Below are positions 1 to 9,489 of a stretch of DNA of 12,062 nucleotides, piece after piece; positions within the stretch are counted from its first letter, which is position 1; the number at the start of each line of letters is the position of its first letter. Made by a program: the position numbers and the translations under genes. Origin of the DNA: Acidobacteriota bacterium (GTDB lineage Bacteria > Acidobacteriota > Thermoanaerobaculia > Multivoradales > JAHEKO01); contig JAHEKO010000070.1 of assembly GCA_024638355.1 (NCBI GenBank), positions 1-12,062 on the forward strand, given 5' to 3'. The notes beneath the pieces were generated by a model that searched no databases, was not told the DNA's origin, and was given only the letters and a program-made list of their open reading frames with translations.

Positions 1-3000
1 GATCCAGTCGTCGACCTCGAGGTAGAGACCCTTGTCGAGGAAGGCGTAGCCGTCCTTGTCGCGAAGCTGGTCGAAGATCCTCACCAGCTTCTCGGTGTGG
101 CGCGTGAACGAGCCGGCCGCGGCCGCGGTCGGCGGGTACCACGTCCTCTTCAAGGCTCCGATGACGTTCTCGATGTTGCGGTCTTCGATCAGACTCGGGT
201 CCTCGAGCTCTGCGTCGGTCAGCTCGCGTTCGCCGGCGGTGCTGAGCATCTCCAGCGCCTCGTGGTATCCGAGCATTCGGTAGCTCTCGAACTGCGCCTC
301 ACCGAACCACTGATCGGCGGTCGACTCGTGGGGAAAGCCCTTCCGCCGGCTGGCGTAGTTGAGCAGATCCTCCGGCTCGTCCCCGGTCAGCGACGCCTTC
401 AGGTAGACCAGAACGCCGTCCGGCGCCTTCTCGTCGGCCTCGCCGTAGCAGATCGTGCCCACGGCGCAGTGCCAGCGGCTGAAGCCGGTGTCGGGATTCT
501 TGCGGATCGGATCGAGCTGAATCCGGATGTCGACGCCAAAGTCGCTGCGGCAGCGCCGGATGGCGTTCCCCAGGCCGTTGAACTCGTAGCCGGCGTCGGC
601 CTCGGCATCGCAGGCGAGGATGAACCGGCAGCGGCGCCGCACCAGCTCGTAGATGCCCATATTGTCGAAGAAGCCGCCGTCGGCCAGATTCACGTACGCC
701 GAGCGCGCGCCGGCGACGCCGCGAAGCTCGTTTAGGAGAGGCATCAACCCGAGCCGCGGACCCGGCTTGGCCCAGTTGTCGCGCTTCGGGTTTCTCAACC
801 ACCAGCCCAGCCGCGAGTTGAACACCGTCATCAGGAAGGCGAGTGCCGTCGAGCTGTGGTAGCCCATGTTGGGATTCACCGCCGCCCCCGAAATGGCCAG
901 GGTGGTGCCCAGCGTGAAGCGATCGTCGTCGGGAGTCCGCCGGTATCCGGTCTCCGCCAGATCGGCGCCGAGCCGCCCGGGATCGAAGCCGAAATGGAAG
1001 GGCGTAAAGAAGAACGAGCTCGCCTTGCGCTCTTGCCAGGCCAGCTCCTCGCCCGTCGTCACGCTCAAGGTGGTGTTGAGGATCTGGATCGGCGTCTGGA
1101 GCTCGCGCGTTCGGTCCGCGCCCTCGCCGCTCGCGTCGGCCTTGCCCTTCGCGATCCGGTAGAGCTGCACGTCGTCCTCGCGATCGAAGCCGGTGAAGCG
1201 GATCGGGCGCCGCTCGCGCGAGGCTCCGAGATAGGCGCGGATCAGGCGATTGCGGTAGAAGTTGTGCATCGAGAACTCGTTGACGTCGACCCGCCACGAC
1301 AGGACCGCCGCCAGCGCGATCGACAGCGCCGCCATGCCCAGGAAGATCTCCGGGTGATCGGCGATCTCGGTCAGGCTGCGAGCGCTCTCGTGGCTGCCGT
1401 CGAGCCGCGAGATGATCGCCGACGAGAGCCGGTCGACAGCCAGGGCCAGAGCGGTAATGAGTCCGATCATGAAGACGTAGGGCGCCACCAGGGCCGTAGC
1501 CTCGATCAGCCTTCGGTTGCCCCGATCTCCCGTCACCGGGCTGCGGCCGGCCAGCAGGCCGGCGGCCGTAGCGCCGAGCCAGGTCAGGCTGAGCGAGCCG
1601 CGGACCCTGGCGCTCACGTCCTCGAGGAAGGGTGGACCGTAGAAGACCAGCGAAAAGAGGCCCGCCCAGACGACGCCGAGGATCAGCTGCCAGGCGCCCA
1701 GACGGCTCCACCACTGCCGGTAGGATTCGGTGCGCGCGCGTCCCACCAGCCCGATGTGCAGCACGGCAGTCAGCAGAAAGGCCAGCATCACCGCCGGAGC
1801 TCCCCAGACCAGCACCTCCATCCAGCCGACCGAATCGACAAAAGGGGCGACGAAGCCCGGCGGACCGAAGAAGGGCACGTCGATCCATCGGGCGTGAAAG
1901 CGAAGCGACAACCAGCAGAGAGCGGCGCCGCCCGCCGCTCCGGCGACGAACGACCAGCCCAGCACCCGCTTCCAGTTGCCTCGGCGCTCGCCGGCCCACC
2001 ACTTGACGCCGATGGCCACGCCGATCGACCAAAGCCCCAGGTGCGCGAGGCCGCCGAGGAGCATCCACAGGGTATAGGGGCCGGCGGTCCAGCCGAGCCG
2101 GGGCAAGGCTCCGAAGGACGGGCCCAGGCTCGGCAGCCAGAGCGCCATGGCGATCGCCGCCACGAACAACGGCAGCACCACCACGAGCATCACTTTCCTG
2201 GGCGACGCCCCTTGGGCTCCCGCGCCCTTGCCCGAGCTCCGGCTGCCCTCGGAGTTCCTGCCGAGCTCGGCGATCGTGAAGCGCAGGGAGACCAGGGCGG
2301 AGGCCGCGGCAATCCAAGGCAGCCACGACGCCACCCGGTGGGGAGCTTCGAGCGGGTGGCCGATCCAGAAGTAGAGCTGGGCGAAGAGCTTCGGCACCAG
2401 CAGAACCGCCACCAGCGCGAGCGCCACGATCGCCAGATTGAGCACGAGATTCCGCAAGTAGGTGACGATCGCCGTCCAGGTGTCGAGGCTGAAGATCCCG
2501 GTCCGGGGCGTGAGGTAGTTGCTGAAGCGCCGGAGCCAGGTGATCGGCGACCACTCCCGTTCGAGGGGCGCCTCCTCGTCTTTCAAGTGGATCGGGAGCT
2601 CGCTTCTCAGCCCCCGCTCGACCTCCTCGCGCGACTTGTTGTGCATCCAGGCCGAGAACCAGCTACCGATGTAGCCGCCGCCCGAAACCGTCGACAGGTA
2701 GTGAAACGAGCGCAACAGGCCGAACTTGGCGAGCGCCTGAAGCACGCCCAGGTTGAACGTGGCGCTGCGGATGCCGCCGCCGGAGAACGCCAGCCCGACG
2801 AGCTGGCTCTCATGGGCGCGGGCGAAGACGTTCTCGCGGCGCGAGCGATGGGCCGACTTGCCGCTCTTGGCCAGCAGCAGAAGCTCCTCGCGCAGCACCT
2901 CTTCGAAGGTCATCGGACGCTCGAGGATGGCGGCGATCGCTGCGACCGCCTCGTCGAGCTGCCGCGCCTTCCAGGTCGGGCGCGAGCGCACGGAGGAGAG

Positions 3001-3621
3001 AATCTTCGAGGCCAGGCTCGAGGCGGTCCCCGAGTCGTAGACCGCCTCGTTCTCCACTTTCAGCCACACCAGACGCTCGCGCCGCGCGGCGATCAATGCC
3101 GCCACCGTCAGCGGGGCGAGGCGGGCTCGGAACGTCTCGGAGGCGAGGAGCGGAGCGACGTAGGGGTCCCGCACCAGCTCGAGGATCGGCGCCGCATCGC
3201 CGTTTCGCGCCCGCACGACCTCGTCGCTCGGCCGCGGGAAGCTGAAGGCCCGACTCACCAGGTCGCGCACCCGCGTCGCGTCGGTCGTTGCCATCTCCTC
3301 CAAGACCGGCTCGAGCGCCGTCTCGAGATTCTTTCGGGCGACCGCGGCCGTCTCTCTCGACCAGACCATCACCACCGTGCGGGCCTCGTCTACCTGGTCT
3401 TCAGCCTGCTCGCGGATCTCGACGAGCGGCTCGATCGCCGCCTCCTCGAGGCCCGAAGCCCGACTCCGGCGGGCGCGCAGCCGGTCTCCCAGCGCCGTAA
3501 GCAATTCTTCCCGGTCGACACCGCCCGGAGCCTCGCCCGTCGGCGCCGGCAGGAGCCGCGCCCAGTCGGCAACGACCAGGACATCCGGCAGCGTCGCGCC
3601 GTCCAGCTTCCGTCGATTCAT
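1..3621 (-). CDS. Large multi-pass membrane patatin-like phospholipase (3' end beyond the window)
   Basis: Reading the minus strand from the ATG at 3619-3621 gives 1207 codons with no stop, continuing past base 1, so the C-terminus is missing. Patatin-family signatures are clear: the oxyanion loop SGGGIRSA (Gly281-283), the nucleophile elbow STVSGGGYIGSW (Ser313 as catalytic Ser) and a catalytic-Asp motif LADGGFFDN (Asp981). Patatins are Ser-Asp dyad acyl hydrolases of membrane lipids. Residues 1-270 are mostly charged and probably helical, with no domain I recognise. About ten hydrophobic stretches lie between the dyad residues (roughly 390-408, 430-448, 477-497, 515-540, 553-573, 600-626, 645-664, 676-691, 706-729, 757-777). 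After them come blocks I recall from large bacterial patatin-like proteins, such as VNEFSMHNFYRNRL and SGAAVNPNMGYHSS. No good Shine-Dalgarno precedes the ATG, which lies 14 nt after the upstream gene's stop, suggesting translational coupling. The family is certain; substrate and role are unknown. Confidence 0.9.
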   Translation of the reverse strand, partial: MNRRKLDGATLPDVLVVADWARLLPAPTGEAPGGVDREELLTALGDRLRARRSRASGLEEAAIEPLVEIREQAEDQVDEARTVVMVWSRETAAVARKNLETALEPVLEEMATTDATRVRDLVSRAFSFPRPSDEVVRARNGDAAPILELVRDPYVAPLLASETFRARLAPLTVAALIAARRERLVWLKVENEAVYDSGTASSLASKILSSVRSRPTWKARQLDEAVAAIAAILERPMTFEEVLREELLLLAKSGKSAHRSRRENVFARAHESQLVGLAFSGGGIRSATFNLGVLQALAKFGLLRSFHYLSTVSGGGYIGSWFSAWMHNKSREEVERGLRSELPIHLKDEEAPLEREWSPITWLRRFSNYLTPRTGIFSLDTWTAIVTYLRNLVLNLAIVALALVAVLLVPKLFAQLYFWIGHPLEAPHRVASWLPWIAAASALVSLRFTIAELGRNSEGSRSSGKGAGAQGASPRKVMLVVVLPLFVAAIAMALWLPSLGPSFGALPRLGWTAGPYTLWMLLGGLAHLGLWSIGVAIGVKWWAGERRGNWKRVLGWSFVAGAAGGAALCWLSLRFHARWIDVPFFGPPGFVAPFVDSVGWMEVLVWGAPAVMLAFLLTAVLHIGLVGRARTESYRQWWSRLGAWQLILGVVWAGLFSLVFYGPPFLEDVSARVRGSLSLTWLGATAAGLLAGRSPVTGDRGNRRLIEATALVAPYVFMIGLITALALAVDRLSSAIISRLDGSHESARSLTEIADHPEIFLGMAALSIALAAVLSWRVDVNEFSMHNFYRNRLIRAYLGASRERRPIRFTGFDREDDVQLYRIAKGKADASGEGADRTRELQTPIQILNTTLSVTTGEELAWQERKASSFFFTPFHFGFDPGRLGADLAETGYRRTPDDDRFTLGTTLAISGAAVNPNMGYHSSTALAFLMTVFNSRLGWWLRNPKRDNWAKPGPRLGLMPLLNELRGVAGARSAYVNLADGGFFDNMGIYELVRRRCRFILACDAEADAGYEFNGLGNAIRRCRSDFGVDIRIQLDPIRKNPDTGFSRWHCAVGTICYGEADEKAPDGVLVYLKASLTGDEPEDLLNYASRRKGFPHESTADQWFGEAQFESYRMLGYHEALEMLSTAGERELTDAELEDPSLIEDRNIENVIGALKRTWYPPTAAAAGSFTRHTEKLVRIFDQLRDKDGYAFLDKGLYLEVDDWI

Positions 3622-3635
3622 GGGTCGCCGCGACT

Positions 3636-5063
3636 CTAGCCTACGGGAGCCGAGGCGGCGTCGGCCCCTTCGGCCTCCTCCTCGTCGGTGAACGACGCGC
3701 CCGGGAAGGTCGGCACCTCCCCGTCCGGACGCTCGTCGCCGGTGATCGTGTAGCTGCCGGACCGGTCGACGACGATGTCGATCTCGCCGAGCAAGCGGCC
3801 GTCCAACCCCTGCCAGGTCTCCCAGCTCTTCGCGGCGATTCGCGTCGTGGCGAGCAGGTTCGCGGTCTCGGCGCCGCGCTCGATGACGTCGCGCTCGGGA
3901 TGGCCGTGACCCCCTCCGGTCGAGAAGATCACGAACTCCGGGTCGAGAGCGTCGAGCAGCTCGGGCGACGACGAATAGCGCGAGCCGTGATGATTGGCGC
4001 GGTAGATCTCGACGTCGCTCTCGCGGTCGTTCGCCTCCCAGTAGCGCACGAGGTGACTCTCGACGTTGGTGTAGGTCTCGCGCTTGACGCTGCCGTCGTC
4101 GCGCCGGAACTGGCGGGGCGTGAAGAGCGGCGCGGAGTCGGGCCAGTCGGCGCGGCTGTAGCCGTTGAGGTCGCCCGCCGAGAACATCTCGAACTCGCCG
4201 AAACCGATCTCCAGACCGATGCTCAGGTCGTTCTCGTTGGCCGGCGCGCGCTCGTAGCGGCCCGGGTAGCGCGCTTCCACTGCCGCCATCGCGCCGTCGT
4301 CGTCGCCGTGGACCCGGCCGCCGGCGACCACGACCTCCACCGCCACCCCGGTTCCGAGATCGATCTGGCCCGGAGCGAAGCTCGGCGGCTCGCGCTTCAG
4401 CACCGGGCCGGTGGCGGAATCGACCCAGCCTTCGAGGTTGTCCCGCAACCGCTCGTAGGTGAAGCGCCGGTCGGCGGTATAGGTGCCGCTCGACTCGCCC
4501 AGATCGATGAAGGTGCCGACGGTGAACCGGGGCTCCACCCACTCGATCAGCCCCGCGATGCCGTCGTCGGCGTCGCCGGTGTGATCGTCGTGATAGTGGC
4601 TCACCACGAGGTAGTCGAGGTGCGGCGCGCCGGTGATATCGAGGATCCGCTGCGCCACGTGCAGGTAGTTCTCGCGGGCCGTGCCCCTGACCTCCCCCAG
4701 GTCGAACAGGAGGGTCCGACTCTCGGGAGCCGGCCCCACCACCAGCATCGAGTCGGCCTGGCCGACGTCGAACACGTAGATTCTCAACCGCTGCCCGTCC
4801 GCGCTCGCGTCGAGCGGTTCGAGGCTCATCTCGCGGGTCGCGAGCGCCGGCACCTTCAGGGGTCGCCGAGCCTCGGGCGGCGGCGGCGGCGTCTCGAACT
4901 CGGCCACCTCGATCGGATCGACCGGCCGCTCCAGCTCCGCGATCCTGGCCTCGAGCTCGCTCTTCGCGCGGTCGGCTACCTCGGGCGCCGGGCCCGGACA
5001 CGCGAGCGCGGCGGCGGCCGCGACGATCAACAGGACTGGGGGCGATGGGGGCTTCAGCGGCAT
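3636..5063 (-). CDS. Exported (probable lipoprotein) MBL-fold hydrolase, ComEC/Rec2 hydrolase-domain type
   Basis: A 475-residue metallo-beta-lactamase-fold protein. The N-terminus is a short hydrophobic signal (about residues 10-21) ending ALA-Cys22, a loose lipobox, so a lipid-anchored envelope location is likely but not certain. A charged, possibly coiled-coil stretch (29-46) and a proline run (59-63) form a linker. The hydrolase domain starts near 93: FDVGQADSMLVV (98-109) matches the ComEC-type VGQGDS strand, SHYHDDHTGD holds the HxHxDH metal site (His156, His158, Asp160, His161), SAGDLN carries a probable metal-ligand Asp298, and NHHGS (357-361) and GHGHPE (385-390) complete the site. 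ComEC's membrane channel domain is absent, so this is a stand-alone enzyme. In ComEC this domain is tied to DNA processing, but related stand-alone proteins are of unknown substrate, so a nuclease or phosphodiesterase role is only a guess. It precedes the phospholipase gene by 14 nt, probably in one transcript. The tail (about 456-475) is acidic and Ala-rich. Confidence 0.9.
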   Translation of the reverse strand: MPLKPPSPPVLLIVAAAAALACPGPAPEVADRAKSELEARIAELERPVDPIEVAEFETPPPPPEARRPLKVPALATREMSLEPLDASADGQRLRIYVFDVGQADSMLVVGPAPESRTLLFDLGEVRGTARENYLHVAQRILDITGAPHLDYLVVSHYHDDHTGDADDGIAGLIEWVEPRFTVGTFIDLGESSGTYTADRRFTYERLRDNLEGWVDSATGPVLKREPPSFAPGQIDLGTGVAVEVVVAGGRVHGDDDGAMAAVEARYPGRYERAPANENDLSIGLEIGFGEFEMFSAGDLNGYSRADWPDSAPLFTPRQFRRDDGSVKRETYTNVESHLVRYWEANDRESDVEIYRANHHGSRYSSSPELLDALDPEFVIFSTGGGHGHPERDVIERGAETANLLATTRIAAKSWETWQGLDGRLLGEIDIVVDRSGSYTITGDERPDGEVPTFPGASFTDEEEAEGADAASAPVG

Positions 5064-5070
5064 GGTCCGT

Positions 5071-5077
5071 TCCTCCC
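5071..5077 (-). promoter_or_regulatory. Shine-Dalgarno of the MBL-fold gene
   Basis: On the minus strand GGGAGGA lies 7 nt before the ATG at 5061-5063. This strong, well-spaced site supports that start codon and therefore the signal peptide. Confidence 0.7.
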
Positions 5078-5165
5078 GGGCGCATGGAGCGAGCCCCGCG
5101 GCCCGTCCGACACGCTTTGCCTGTTAGACGGTTATCGCGCGCGGATTACCGGCCACCGAATCGCG

Positions 5166-5192
5166 GCGGCCCGAGCGCCAGGCTCGGGCCGC
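5166..5192 (-). terminator. GC-rich hairpin downstream of the pullulanase gene
   Basis: A perfect 11-bp inverted repeat (GCGGCCCGAGC / GCTCGGGCCGC) with a 5-nt loop (5177-5181) begins 23 nt after the pullulanase stop codon in the direction of transcription. No T-run follows, so it is not a canonical intrinsic terminator, but hairpin-only terminators are often proposed in GC-rich bacteria. It separates the pullulanase from the downstream MBL/phospholipase pair. The rest of the 152-nt gap (5064-5215) has an AT-richer patch at about 5120-5160 that could hold the MBL promoter, but I cannot assign -35/-10 boxes. Confidence 0.5.
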
Positions 5193-5215
5193 TATCTCAG
5201 GCGAGTTGGTCCGGA

Positions 5216-9223
<4,008 letters not shown>

Positions 9224-9228
9224 CGTCG

Positions 9229-9235
9229 CCTCCTC
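9229..9235 (-). promoter_or_regulatory. Shine-Dalgarno deciding the pullulanase start
   Basis: GAGGAGG on the minus strand is 5 nt before the ATG at 9221-9223. It favours that start over the in-frame ATG 28 codons upstream, whose product would bury the signal peptide. Confidence 0.8.
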
Positions 9236-9328
9236 AATCCTCCGCGCCTCTCCATATTCCCGGTTCGGGTGGGAGCGACCGGGGGTTGTCTGGGATCTGC
9301 CGCTCATCGTGAGGTCGGGGAATGCTCA

Positions 9329-9357
9329 AGGCTAGGAATCCTCGCCGAGGAACTCAA
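9329..9357 (-). promoter_or_regulatory. Candidate promoter for the pullulanase gene
   Basis: On the minus strand TTGAGT (9352-9357) and TAGCCT (9329-9334) are separated by 17 nt, a sigma70-like arrangement with moderate matches (4/6 and 3/6). It would give a leader of about 100 nt before the ATG at 9223. The box quality is modest, so this is only the best candidate seen. Confidence 0.25.
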
Positions 9358-9407
9358 CGTGCCGAGGCATGGTCCCGACTCGCCCCATCGGGCGGGGCGT
9401 ATCGGGA

Positions 9408-9450
9408 CTCCGGAGTCGAGCGCTTGCCCCGGCTGCTAGGCTCTCCGGAG
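9408..9450. repeat. Pair of CTCCGGAG palindromes upstream of the kinase gene
   Basis: The 8-bp palindrome CTCCGGAG occurs at 9408-9415 and again at 9443-9450, 35 bp apart. The first copy sits inside a perfect 12-bp palindrome, GACTCCGGAGTC (9406-9417). A further inverted repeat, CGCCCC / GGGGCG, lies at 9381-9399. Position in a divergent intergenic region would suit an operator, but GC-rich DNA yields such repeats easily. Confidence 0.3.
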
Positions 9451-9489
9451 CCGGAGCCAAGGTAGGAAGTGCCGCCGAACCGTGTCGCC

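Noticed and set aside
299..2554. A 751-codon open frame on the minus strand
   Set aside because: It is a frame-shifted shadow of the patatin gene, Arg-rich, with no recognisable domain.
856..3639. A 927-codon open frame on the plus strand opposite the phospholipase
   Set aside because: Its product is a compositionally biased Arg/Gly/Glu/His-rich string with no motif. The opposite strand carries conserved patatin motifs through the whole interval. Long antisense frames are expected at this GC content.
1..5063. The patatin plus MBL pair as a CBASS-like anti-phage system
   Set aside because: Patatin effectors occur in CBASS, but no CD-NTase or other signal-generating gene is in the window, and this patatin is a giant multi-pass protein unlike the small CapV-type effectors.
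9224..9307. Upstream ATG (9305-9307) as the pullulanase start
   Set aside because: It adds 28 charged residues before a clear signal peptide, while a strong GAGGAGG sits right before the inner ATG.
9437..9442. TAGGCT as a -10 box for the kinase gene
   Set aside because: No acceptable -35 hexamer lies 16-18 nt upstream, so it was not listed as a promoter.
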